DNA of 64,000 nt from Rhizobium sp. FY34 (GCF_005222845.1 NZ_STFZ01000016.1:1-64000), one strand, 5' to 3'. Numbered from the stretch's first letter, positions 1-8,297 are shown. Numbers and translations: made by a program. Notes: generated by a model not told the origin, from the sequence alone.

Positions 1-2
1 GA

Positions 3-71
3 GCCTGTAAAACGGACCAGAGCTTTGAGGCCATGATCTATATGGCAGCGGCTGTGATCAACTCACGATGA
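3..71 (+). pseudogene. C-terminal tail of a probable IS-element transposase (cut by window edge)
   Basis: An open frame enters from the left edge and runs 22 codons to a TGA at 69-71. The end (KTDQSFEAMIYMAAAVINSR) resembles the C-termini of IS4/IS5-group DDE transposases from memory. None of the catalytic residues lie inside the window, so the family and intactness cannot be judged. It may be a complete gene continuing left of position 1. It suggests that an insertion sequence borders the recombinase island. No terminal inverted repeat could be identified. Confidence 0.4.
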
Positions 72-569
72 ATCCCCACAGACCCTAGCCGACCGACATA
101 CAATTGGTTGTTAAGTATTCCAGTTCCTCGTCGGCGATGTCCCCGGATCGCGGTTCCCTTCAACGTCTGTCCACGCGGACCCGGAATGCCCTAAGATTCA
201 GGATTTCTGCGATGTGGTCGGGACTGGCAAGGTATCACAACAGAGGGGCCTTTCTGTGCTGGCGTCACCAAAGCTGGTCGAACAAGTAAAAGGATGTAGT
301 GGGCGCTCTGGCCCGGCCGAAGTTGCCATCAGCTTCCCCACGACGAATCTCAGCGCCTTCGGAACGAGCCGCTGGTCTCGTTCCGATCGCCTTCGGCGAC
401 CGGCGCTTCCGATTAGTCGCGTGGCCCCGCGCTTCGGTGACGCCTGTCCGGCGCGCTCTTCTCACGCGCCTTCGTCGCTGCGGCCATCCCCCTTGCGGGG
501 CATGCCCTTCGAAAGAGCCTATGCGCGCCGGCCATGCGTCAACCCCGGCCTCCGTTTGCGGACGTCAGG
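72..569. other. Noncoding stretch downstream of the helicase, hairpin-rich
   Basis: I see no convincing gene here; the several overlapping short open frames are Arg/Pro/Ala-rich and typical of high-GC noise. Bases 72-300 look featureless. Bases 354-500 hold a run of short GC-rich inverted repeats, listed separately. The stretch lies immediately 3' of the recombinase/helicase operon, so it could carry that transcript's termination region or an end of the element. Confidence 0.5.
354..500. repeat. Cluster of short GC-rich hairpins
   Basis: Several perfect inverted repeats lie close together. A 9-bp stem occupies 360-368 and 377-385 (CGGAACGAG / CTCGTTCCG, 8-base loop). A 5-bp stem TCGCC/GGCGA occupies 387-399 with a TTC loop. 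A 6-bp stem GGCGCG/CGCGCC occupies 450-455 and 465-470. A CCCC/GGGG stem occupies 488-500. The arrangement is read directly; any role as terminator, structured RNA or element end is inference. Confidence 0.45.
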
Positions 570-2450
570 TTACACTGGCCGCTGGCCGTCGTGCGTCAGG
601 GCCAGCGCAACTTTCCTATCAAGTGAGCGCGGGTACGGGACAACCGCGCTGACGAGGTCCGGTGGCGACCCTATCACAATGACGCGGTCGGTCGCCCGGG
701 TCACCGCCGTGTAGATCATTGCGCGATCCATGTTCGCGGAAGGCTGCACCGGTATGACGACGTTTTTGAACTGGCTACCCTGCGCTTTGTGGACGCTGAT
801 GCAGTATGCAAGCGCCAGCCTGTCGATCTCGCTTGGACCGATCCGGTGCTTCCCGTCTTCGAACTCGGCGACCACAGTATCGGCGTCGAGGCCAACCACG
901 CGGCCCATCGAACCGTTCCAGAGATTCCGATCGTAGTCGTTTACGGTCCAGATACAGGGATCGCCCTCGGCAAAACCGTTCAACGACGGAGCGCCGGCGG
1001 CGACCCGTGCGGCATGGAAGTAGGCGTTGATGGCATCAATTCCGGCCGGCCCCGCGTAAACCGAACCGACGACCTGAACTTCCTCGCCTCGAAGGTCGTG
1101 CAAAACATCCTCGATCGCGTGGATTACCCCGTTTCCGTTCGCCCGGACGAGGCTGCACCCGCCGCGGCGGGACGCATAGGCATGAAGGTCGGGAACTTCC
1201 CCGCCACGAATGGCAACCGACACTTGGGGTATTCCCGTGCTTTCGGTAGCCCTGAGAATGCGTGTCAATTCGGTTTTCGGAATCCGCTTCTCTTCGACAA
1301 GCCTGTGAAGTGTCAGACCGAAGCCGATAGGCGGCAACTGAGCGGTGTCGCCGACCAGCAGACAACGCGCTTCCTTCGGCAAATGGAACAGGATAAGGTA
1401 GAGGATCGGGAGGTCGAGCATCGACGCCTCGTCGATGATAACCATCGTATGGCGGCCAAGTTCGATCCTCCCGTCCGCCACACCCTTCAGCCAGGACGCG
1501 ACTGTCTGCGCGTGTTTACCCGTCGCCTCGGCAATTCGCTTGGCAGCCCGTCCGGCTATGGCGAGCTGATAGACTGCCATTCCAAAATTGCGCGCAGTGG
1601 CGTTGACCGCTTTCAACGCCGTGGTCTTTCCCACGCCCGCGCCACCGATCAACAACGAGAAGCGATGGCCAATCGCCATCCCAACCGCCTCGCGCTGCTG
1701 GTCCGTGAGGGTGCCTCGCGGGTCAAATTCATCGAGGAAGTGAGCTACATCCTTCGCCGTAATCCCGTCGAGGAATAGATCGTTGCCATCGACAGCCGCG
1801 ATATGCTCCTCGATGCGGGTCTCGATAAAGCGCTCCATATAGGCCGCTCCCGCAGGCTGGTAGCCACCGTCAATCGGTAGCGCAGCGCGGTCGCCTACAG
1901 CCGCCTCGAGGGCGCGTTCCGCCTTTTCTACGCTGACGTCCAGACGTTTTGCTGTCTGGGCAACCAGCTCGTCGCGCGGACACCAGGTATGCTTGCGGTC
2001 TATCCGATCGTACAGAACCGACTCGACGGCCGCCACCTGTCGCCTGACGTCATTCGCCGGGATGCCAATACCGAAGGCAACACGATCGACCTGACGCCAA
2101 GAGCAGATCGTGAGCAATCGATAGGGATTGTCTCTGATCTTCGCCAGGGCGTCGGGACCCCAGAAGTCCACTGCCTTGCGGGCGACCTTGGGATCGATAC
2201 CGTTCTCGTCGAAGAAGACTACGCAGTCGGCCAGGGCGATCTGGTTGGCCCACGCCTCGACAACGATGGCCGCTTGGTTTCTGTCCAGAACCTCGGCCAG
2301 CCGATCGACATCGCCGTCACCGAGGGCCGTATATAGTTCGGTTCCGAAGTGCTTCCAAAGCCGCGCGGCCGTCGCCTTGCCGACACCGGCAAACTCCGGC
2401 CGCGAAGACAAGAATTCCACGATGTACCTGCCGCGCGGGATGACGTTCAA
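570..2450 (-). CDS. RecD2-like superfamily 1 DNA helicase in a recombinase operon
   Basis: 626 aa. The N-terminal part has a helix-hairpin-helix-like segment (about 20-36) and the DNPYRL motif (107-112) characteristic of RecD2. The helicase core follows: LTDQQREAV (248-256), Walker A GGAGVGKT (269-276), Walker B VIIDEAS (337-343), motif III GDTAQLPP (367-374), then HKAQGSQF and YTAVTRA motifs near the C-terminus. RecD2 proteins unwind DNA 5' to 3' and act without RecBC. No recB or recC is nearby. The start is TTG, supported by AGGAGGG seven bases upstream, and it overlaps the preceding stop as TTGA. Last gene of the six-gene operon, so it probably processes DNA during movement or maintenance of the element; that role is inferred. 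Confidence 0.85.
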   Translation of the reverse strand: MNVIPRGRYIVEFLSSRPEFAGVGKATAARLWKHFGTELYTALGDGDVDRLAEVLDRNQAAIVVEAWANQIALADCVVFFDENGIDPKVARKAVDFWGPDALAKIRDNPYRLLTICSWRQVDRVAFGIGIPANDVRRQVAAVESVLYDRIDRKHTWCPRDELVAQTAKRLDVSVEKAERALEAAVGDRAALPIDGGYQPAGAAYMERFIETRIEEHIAAVDGNDLFLDGITAKDVAHFLDEFDPRGTLTDQQREAVGMAIGHRFSLLIGGAGVGKTTALKAVNATARNFGMAVYQLAIAGRAAKRIAEATGKHAQTVASWLKGVADGRIELGRHTMVIIDEASMLDLPILYLILFHLPKEARCLLVGDTAQLPPIGFGLTLHRLVEEKRIPKTELTRILRATESTGIPQVSVAIRGGEVPDLHAYASRRGGCSLVRANGNGVIHAIEDVLHDLRGEEVQVVGSVYAGPAGIDAINAYFHAARVAAGAPSLNGFAEGDPCIWTVNDYDRNLWNGSMGRVVGLDADTVVAEFEDGKHRIGPSEIDRLALAYCISVHKAQGSQFKNVVIPVQPSANMDRAMIYTAVTRATDRVIVIGSPPDLVSAVVPYPRSLDRKVALALTHDGQRPV

Positions 2451-2833
2451 GGAATGACCCTCCTGCCCGTCAGCGTTGAATGTTCATACCTGGCGACCTT
2501 ATGTCGAAGTTCTAAGTTTTCACTTCGTACCGACGCCAACTGCTGTTCGAGCGCTGTTATCCTCGCCTTGTCGCCGCTGTCGTGGGTAGGCTTCTCCGTC
2601 GATCTCGGCGGCTCAAGGCCCAAATCTTTGACCGCTTGGATCAGCCGGTTTTCGAAGCGGGCATTCTGGTCGAACGTCTCTCTGTTGAAGCCGCAGGCCG
2701 TTGCAACGGCAGTCTTGTTCACCTTGCCGCCACGGCTAGGAAGCTTCAAACCGGCCGCTTGCAGGCGCTCGACATAGGTTTCGAGCTTCGCGTAATTTTC
2801 TTCGCTAATCTTCTGAAAACGGTTGAGGCTCAT
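2447..2833 (-). CDS. Small protein with HTH-like N-terminus and C-terminal coiled coil
   Basis: 128 aa, no family recognised with certainty. Residues about 37-57 (KVNKTAVATACGFNRETF) look like a helix-turn-helix, and about 92-115 form a heptad-rich coiled coil (ITALEQQLASVRSENLELRH). The ATG overlaps the stop of the preceding gene by ATGA and its own stop overlaps the helicase TTG start. The combination suggests a dimeric DNA-binding accessory factor for the recombinases, analogous in position to TnpC of Tn554. No sequence relationship to TnpC is claimed. Confidence 0.75.
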   Translation of the reverse strand: MSLNRFQKISEENYAKLETYVERLQAAGLKLPSRGGKVNKTAVATACGFNRETFDQNARFENRLIQAVKDLGLEPPRSTEKPTHDSGDKARITALEQQLASVRSENLELRHKVARYEHSTLTGRRVIP

Positions 2834-3252
2834 TTCTCCGTACTCCGATCGCGTTCCACCTTGGGCAATGGCATGTTCAAATCGGATTCGGAGAGGCCTT
2901 TGCTTCGAGCGTTATACTGCCAGGTCGCGAACTTCTCGTGGAAGCGGTTCCTCTCCGCTTTCAGCACGGCGATCTCCGCCTCGAGCCTGTCTACCCGACC
3001 AAGTAATATGGCCAATTCGGTTGAAACCGACGAGGCCGACGGCGTCACTGGCGACGAGCGAAGTCTGTCCTTGGCTTGTTGGAAGGCAGTTCGGATGTTT
3101 TCCTGCTTATCCAATCCCTGACGTGTGAAGGGCCGCTTGAGCATGACCCCTACTTGCTCCGTCAGAAGCTCCCAGCTCAACTTTCCCTGCCAAGAGATCA
3201 AGAGGCTAACAATCCGTTCGATCTCATCGTCGCTAAGACGCGCCTTCGCCAT
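2830..3252 (-). CDS. Small coiled-coil accessory protein (TnpC-like position)
   Basis: 140 aa. The N-terminal half is helical and resembles small proteins following tyrosine recombinases in Tn554-type modules. Residues about 78-115 (LAILLGRVDRLEAEIAVLKA and onward) form a clear coiled coil, followed by FHEKFATWQYNA. It starts three bases after the stop of the 707-aa recombinase, with AGGA upstream of the ATG, the only non-overlapping junction of the operon. Probably a non-catalytic helper that orients or tethers the recombinases. The function is inferred from position and architecture only. Confidence 0.75.
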   Translation of the reverse strand: MAKARLSDDEIERIVSLLISWQGKLSWELLTEQVGVMLKRPFTRQGLDKQENIRTAFQQAKDRLRSSPVTPSASSVSTELAILLGRVDRLEAEIAVLKAERNRFHEKFATWQYNARSKGLSESDLNMPLPKVERDRSTEK

Positions 3253-3255
3253 CGA

Positions 3256-5379
3256 CTAATCCTCCCACATTGCGGCGAGGATGCCATCGGCCTCGGCGTC
3301 CTCATCGGAGGGAGCATCATTGCGTCTCGGACGGTGTTCCTTGACCTCTTGTCGGTCGCGAAGAGCCATCGCCACTTCGTTGTCTTGTGAGCCGCCGTCG
3401 AGGTTTACAATCGTGCCGTCGGGGATGGATGGATCGTCGTGAATCGCCAGCATCCTGCGCAGCTTCTCGATGCTTATCTCATGTGCCTGAACCCATTTGT
3501 CCGCACCGTAGTAGTCGTTCCCTATCGCTTCGACGGCGTCCGCGAGTTGCTTCTCGTTCAACGCCAGACGTTTCGCTACGCGCTCTTTGTGTTTCAGGTC
3601 TCCCTTGACGAAGACGTTTTCGGAACAACCGAGGCAATCACCATGGGTCTGGCACGGAAGCAGAGAATAATCGTGGACACAGATACCGAGTTCGGTGACC
3701 AGTGCAGCACCAATTTGGGCATCGGCAAACTCGCGGCGGTCGACAGGTCGGTTTACGCCGGTGCCTTTGGCAGCTTCGAACATCGGCCCGATCCCGCTTC
3801 CGTCGTCCAGGGCCTCCCTGATCTGGCTTAAAACCTCATCGGACGACACGTGATTGTAGGCTTGGTTCTGCTCGACCTTCCGGCCGCTCCATTTTGCGAT
3901 ATCCAGGTCGCTCAAGCCTTTCAGCTGTGCAACAGTATTGAGCCAATGACGGAAGGAGTGGGTGGTGACCCTGATCGGTTTTCCGTTACGTTCCGTAAAT
4001 CCCCATCGGTCAAACACTGAGGGTACTCCGTCGAGTCCCGTAAGCCAGCCTTGGAACTTCGGAACGGTGCAAGCTTCGATCATGCAGGGGAACGTCGCTC
4101 GATTGCGATGTGCACCGTTGTACGGCAGTAGGATTAGGGTTTCCGAGTAGAGCTGATCGCGGGCGCTGTTGAATTGCGGAAAGTCACGTGGAAGCAGCCC
4201 TCGAATGTTTTTTTCAAGGTCTTGGAAGCTGATCTCGTCGATATTGCCTCGTCGGGAAGTCACGGTTCTCCATCTGAGCCTTTGGTCCCTGACATACTGA
4301 TTGGCCGCTGTTCGGCGAGACAATCCGTTAAGCGCCATTAGGTCGCTCTTCGCGATCCACTCCAAGCCGCGCAGATGCGAGAAAGCCTCAGGTAGCCAAA
4401 TCCCATCGGAATATGCCTCGTACCAAGCCGCGACCGCTCTGGGTTCGCCACAAAGCGACCTAAGCCGCTCGACGGCTTGCTGCACTATGGATGCCATGAC
4501 GGAGGGGACCCACTTCACCTGTGGTGGGTTGCCTTTCCCAGGATAGACGCGAATGCCATAAGCTTCCACCATCTCACCCGTCTCTGGATTTCGGGCTTTT
4601 TCATACACCTCGCAATCGAGACGAAGCTGAAGCACCTCATGCGCTCTTATCGGTATCGACACGCAAATTGCACAGATTGAGGAGAACAGTCGGTCAACGA
4701 AGGTATCTGCGTTCCTGAAGACATGGGCGAGCGCATGGTATGCCTCTGGGCTAGGAAGCTTCTCATCGCGCCATGCTTTGGCCTCCTGTCCGAGAACCTC
4801 GGTCTTGTCCTTCGGTTTTTTAATCCCGTGCTTCCACTGAAACGGAGCGTTCAGGAATCTGCGCTCCATACAGAACCGGTGAACCTGTTGGATGTAAATC
4901 GCGAACTGGTAGTGACGTCCGGCTCCGACGCCGTCCCTCGCCATCGCGACGGCAGTATTGAGCACAAAGACGTTCAGATTTTCGATGACGGGTTCGGTTC
5001 GCAGAGACCTGAAGGCCGCCTCGATGAACTGTAATGCATAAAGCCGCTTCACTGTGTTTTCGAACACCACGGGGGCCGACGAGTGCAGGTACCGGATGTA
5101 GGCCTTGGCAAACTCCTTTATACCGTCCGCGAGCGGCGCGCCGCTGACGACCTCCTGCCTATTGGTCACTGTGGAACCCAGGTTGTAAAACGCCAGAACG
5201 CGGCTGTCTCTGTTCTGACCCTTCGTGACGAACGATGCACCGACCTCCCATAGGTCCCCCGGCCACGCGTCTTTGGGGGTCAATACGTCGAGCGCCTTGG
5301 CGAGAGCGATGAAGGTATGCACACGGTCTGCGGGATACTCGAGACCAGTTGCTACCAGCTTAACGACGTTCCCGGTCAC
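3256..5379 (-). CDS. Large tyrosine recombinase (third of trio) with C-terminal Cys cluster
   Basis: 707 aa, far longer than the roughly 300-400 aa of a typical phage integrase. The catalytic constellation is visible: Arg245 (PIRAHEVLQLR), a probable Lys near 282-289, H474-S-F-R477-H478, Trp497 and the nucleophile Tyr508 in QNQAYNH. After the catalytic domain comes a Cys/His cluster, ICVHDYSLLPC...DCLGC (Cys567, 576, 582, 585), that looks zinc-binding. The GTG start has GAGGTGG upstream and overlaps the preceding stop as GTGA. It catalyses DNA strand exchange, presumably with the two upstream recombinases, during integration or excision of the element. Confidence 0.85.
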   Translation of the reverse strand: MTGNVVKLVATGLEYPADRVHTFIALAKALDVLTPKDAWPGDLWEVGASFVTKGQNRDSRVLAFYNLGSTVTNRQEVVSGAPLADGIKEFAKAYIRYLHSSAPVVFENTVKRLYALQFIEAAFRSLRTEPVIENLNVFVLNTAVAMARDGVGAGRHYQFAIYIQQVHRFCMERRFLNAPFQWKHGIKKPKDKTEVLGQEAKAWRDEKLPSPEAYHALAHVFRNADTFVDRLFSSICAICVSIPIRAHEVLQLRLDCEVYEKARNPETGEMVEAYGIRVYPGKGNPPQVKWVPSVMASIVQQAVERLRSLCGEPRAVAAWYEAYSDGIWLPEAFSHLRGLEWIAKSDLMALNGLSRRTAANQYVRDQRLRWRTVTSRRGNIDEISFQDLEKNIRGLLPRDFPQFNSARDQLYSETLILLPYNGAHRNRATFPCMIEACTVPKFQGWLTGLDGVPSVFDRWGFTERNGKPIRVTTHSFRHWLNTVAQLKGLSDLDIAKWSGRKVEQNQAYNHVSSDEVLSQIREALDDGSGIGPMFEAAKGTGVNRPVDRREFADAQIGAALVTELGICVHDYSLLPCQTHGDCLGCSENVFVKGDLKHKERVAKRLALNEKQLADAVEAIGNDYYGADKWVQAHEISIEKLRRMLAIHDDPSIPDGTIVNLDGGSQDNEVAMALRDRQEVKEHRPRRNDAPSDEDAEADGILAAMWED

Positions 5380-6896
5380 GCGGCCACCTCACCGCTAATT
5401 TCTCTTTTGACGGCACAGAGCTGGATGACCTCGGCCGCCGCTAGGATGGTTCGGTCCCTTATCGTGTAAATCTTGGGGGAATATCCTTCCGCTTCCATCC
5501 GGTCGCGGTCGGCGATCAGCGCCGCCATGAACTCCTCGTGCGGGCCGTCGATCCACGGTTGGAAATGGCGACAGGTGTAGCAGGCGAACGGGGCGGCCAG
5601 ACCGCAAAAGCTCATCTGACCACACGTCCCGAGCGCCTCCGCCACGTTGTTGAGAGACCTGTCAAAGATACGGCTGGAGCAATCGCCACCCCGCCGCGCT
5701 TCCTGTTCGGTGGTGACTACGACGCCGGCGAACGCGTGCGCAAGCGGTGCCATCTCCATCGCTAGGTGACGATCGAGACGGAGGACCATCGCGGGGCTGG
5801 CTTCGAAGTAGACTTCGACGTTTTGCGTATCCGAATGATCGAGAAGCTCGGCGACCGTATGCTTGTCCTTGCCGTCGTCCACGGCGCGCTGGGCCAAGGT
5901 GATGCGGAACCTGCGTGCGTTCGTCTTGAGCCCCGTTATTTGGCCAATCGTATTGTTCACAACCCTGCCGATCTCGCCTGAGGTGACATGGTAACGCAGT
6001 CCAGGAAGCCTTCCTTCGCGGTAAGCAAAGAACATCGGACTCTCGTTTTCTTGGAGGCCAAAACGTTTGCGGCGATGCTTGTTGTTGTCGATAACGCGCT
6101 CCAGCAGGTTGCCCACCTGCTTGCCGCAATAGCGGGTTTTGAACGAATCTCTTGCCTTCTGACCATGCTGCTTCGCCCGAGGCATGCGGAGCGCATATTG
6201 ACGTCCCTCATCACCTTCGGAGACAAGAAGGTCCTTCTCTTTCAGAGCTGCGATCTGGATCGGGCGTGGGCCGTAGGCAAGGAACAGCCAGGTGATTGCG
6301 AAGGCGTCGAGGTCGATCTCTCCTTTCGCGTAGGCATCGTTCAACGCCGACTGGATCGTGAGAAGTTCGGTATCGGTGAACGCGCCTTTCTCGGGATCAC
6401 GCGTCCGTATCGAGGTCCCCTTGATATTTCCGCGGATGGTCGCGGCGGTGAGGTACTCAAGCGCGTCATTCGACGCGATGCCGAACCCGAGATTTTCCAT
6501 GTCGCTCAGCAAAATGCGAACGACAGCGAGTTTCCACTCGGTTGCGGCGTTGAGGCGGCTCTTCAACGTCAAGATATGAGAGAGTTCGATCCTGTCGTGA
6601 ACAGTATCGGAGTCTTGTAAGACTACCCGATAGAAACGAAAAAATTGGTTGTGCAGGTTGCTCGAATGCGAGAACGATTTGTTCTGCAATGAGATAGTCA
6701 GTGCCCATTTCAACCGATGGACCATTCTCCTTGAAAGCCTGTCGAAGATGCCGAACTTCATTCGCTCGCTATGAGTTAGCCCGCCCACGGGCCAGACGTC
6801 ATCGTTAGGATGGAACTCGATACCCTCAAGCGTCGTCGCGGTCGACGGCAGCGGTGGCTGTAGCTCGGTTTGATCGACTTTCTGACGCACAGTCAT
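5376..6896 (-). CDS. Tyrosine recombinase (second of trio) with altered HxxR box and C-terminal Cys cluster
   Basis: 506 aa. The catalytic domain contains Arg211 (YGPRPIQIA), a divergent box II NARRFRIT in which Arg328 replaces the usual His of HxxR, His354 in LLDHSD and the nucleophile Tyr363 in VEVYFE. A C-terminal extension has CGQMSFCGLAAPFACYTC (Cys425, 431, 439, 442), a likely zinc site followed by RHFQPWIDGPH. The size and C-terminal cysteines recall TnpB of Tn554-type transposons. ATG start overlapping the preceding gene by ATGA. Likely a partner in a multi-recombinase complex; whether it is catalytically active by itself is uncertain because of the box II change. Confidence 0.85.
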   Translation of the reverse strand: MTVRQKVDQTELQPPLPSTATTLEGIEFHPNDDVWPVGGLTHSERMKFGIFDRLSRRMVHRLKWALTISLQNKSFSHSSNLHNQFFRFYRVVLQDSDTVHDRIELSHILTLKSRLNAATEWKLAVVRILLSDMENLGFGIASNDALEYLTAATIRGNIKGTSIRTRDPEKGAFTDTELLTIQSALNDAYAKGEIDLDAFAITWLFLAYGPRPIQIAALKEKDLLVSEGDEGRQYALRMPRAKQHGQKARDSFKTRYCGKQVGNLLERVIDNNKHRRKRFGLQENESPMFFAYREGRLPGLRYHVTSGEIGRVVNNTIGQITGLKTNARRFRITLAQRAVDDGKDKHTVAELLDHSDTQNVEVYFEASPAMVLRLDRHLAMEMAPLAHAFAGVVVTTEQEARRGGDCSSRIFDRSLNNVAEALGTCGQMSFCGLAAPFACYTCRHFQPWIDGPHEEFMAALIADRDRMEAEGYSPKIYTIRDRTILAAAEVIQLCAVKREISGEVAA

Positions 6897-8176
6897 GGGT
6901 TTTGCCCTTCGGTTTTGACGCTAATATCAAGCTTGTTGTGCATTTTCCGGAGGACCTCGTTGGACCTGCGGGCGACGGTTCGACGGAGGTAAAACTTCGC
7001 AGAAGCCTCGTCCCTCCAACCCATGATCCTCCGCCGCCACTTCACCTCGTCCTGTTCCGAGATACCGTTTCTGTCGACATAATCGGAAAAGGTCTCGTTC
7101 CATGAATGCCTGAGGACATGCGGCGTGACGTCACCAGGCAATCCGGGAACGCGCTCCCGAAGCACCTCGAACATCTTGTTGACGTTCGAGGGGGACATGG
7201 CCGCGCCGGTAGGAATGCTGAGGATCAGGAACTGTCCCTCTGCCTTCTTGGCACCTGGCAATTTCGAGCGATGGTGGACAATCCACTCGTAGACGAGCTG
7301 CGTAGTCCGAGGGCTAAGCTCGAGCTTGCGGGCAGCGGTTTTCGTGCTCGCTCCCGGCGCTATGCGCCTGTCGAGGACGTTGTCTGGACGACGATGGATG
7401 GTGATGTAGCCTCTTGGACCCGTCACATCGCAGTCGCCGACCATGATCCCGAGAAGTTCCCCGCGCCGGATGCCCAGTTCGATCAGTAGCCTGATCATTA
7501 CGAAATTGCGGAAACGGACTGTACGTTCAAACGGATTGTCCGGGTGGTCCGGATCGATGACCGCGCGGAGCCGCACCAGCACTTCCGGATCAAGCCCCTC
7601 CCGCTGGCCGACATCGTCGCGGTTTCGCTTCCGTAGGCCGCGGGCATGGGTGGCGAGTTTGCTCAGGCATTCGTCCCGCATATCGCGGTATAGAGCCCAC
7701 CGCTCTGGCCAAGCCTGGAGACGTGAAAGATGGTCCGAGCTGGTGAACTCGAGAAATGACCGAATGACACTCAGTCGATTGCCCTTCTCGCCCGACTTGA
7801 CGCCACCTGTCGGCATGTGACCACTTGGCGTGATCACGTTTGACGCTCGGCGATGAAGTGCGGACAGTAGATCGTCAAGGGACCAACCACACGCGTTTAC
7901 GAGGTCGATGACCTCTGAGAGCTCGAGGAACGTTCCCTCCTGCAGGCGCTCTCCGATGTCGATACCGCGCAAGTCCGCCCAGAGGTAAAAAACCATAAGG
8001 GAACGAAGTTCATTGAAGAGTGTGTTTGGCTGAACTCCAAGCGCCCGTCGGTGGGCGGTAGTCCAAAAACTCGGAGCGTCGATTGGAACGCCGGTAGACG
8101 CCCGGACAAGGAAGGGCATCCGCTCGCCATTGGAGAAGCGGGACCAACGAACAATAAATGGACTTTCGTTCTTCAT
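6893..8176 (-). CDS. Tyrosine recombinase (first of trio)
   Basis: 427 aa from the chosen ATG; an in-frame TTG at 8206 would add ten residues encoded within the palindrome. The N-terminal half is a SAM-like core-binding domain (about 45-190). The catalytic domain has Arg237/238 (GIRRGELL), Lys279 or 284, H353-V-L-R356-H357, Trp387 (GWRDEASAKF) and Tyr396, so the full tyrosine recombinase set is present. No Shine-Dalgarno is seen before either start. Its 5' end touches a 100-bp palindrome, so expression may be controlled by DNA or RNA structure. First gene of the operon, comparable in position to tnpA of Tn554 and the first gene of RIT or gamma-mobile trios. Confidence 0.88.
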   Translation of the reverse strand: MKNESPFIVRWSRFSNGERMPFLVRASTGVPIDAPSFWTTAHRRALGVQPNTLFNELRSLMVFYLWADLRGIDIGERLQEGTFLELSEVIDLVNACGWSLDDLLSALHRRASNVITPSGHMPTGGVKSGEKGNRLSVIRSFLEFTSSDHLSRLQAWPERWALYRDMRDECLSKLATHARGLRKRNRDDVGQREGLDPEVLVRLRAVIDPDHPDNPFERTVRFRNFVMIRLLIELGIRRGELLGIMVGDCDVTGPRGYITIHRRPDNVLDRRIAPGASTKTAARKLELSPRTTQLVYEWIVHHRSKLPGAKKAEGQFLILSIPTGAAMSPSNVNKMFEVLRERVPGLPGDVTPHVLRHSWNETFSDYVDRNGISEQDEVKWRRRIMGWRDEASAKFYLRRTVARRSNEVLRKMHNKLDISVKTEGQNP

Positions 8177-8276
8177 TGATACGGATGTCGGCCGCATGCC
8201 GTCCAATGATGGTCGAAACCGACGAAACTGGGTCAGGTTCAGCCATCATTAGACGGTATGCGGTCGACATGTATCA
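8177..8276. repeat. Imperfect palindrome of about 100 bp upstream of the recombinase operon
   Basis: The left arm 8177-8212 and right arm 8243-8276 are inverted copies. Over about 34 bases they differ by three substitutions and one 2-base gap (left arm begins TGATACGGATG, right arm reads TGATACATG on the other strand). The 30-base centre is itself partly symmetric (GAAACCGAC against GTCAGGTTC). The first recombinase ATG lies directly outside the left arm. It could be a recombination site, an autoregulatory operator, or a hairpin in the mRNA leader. Confidence 0.7.
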
Positions 8277-8297
8277 GCTAGAATGCTTATCCGGGAA

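Noticed and set aside
265-652. Overlapping open frames of 66-166 codons on both strands
   Set aside because: They are Arg/Pro/Ala-rich, overlap each other and lie over hairpins; no domain or ribosome site supports any of them.
789-1778. Long plus-strand frame of 329 codons
   Set aside because: It is the antisense shadow of the RecD2-like helicase, whose motifs are unmistakable.
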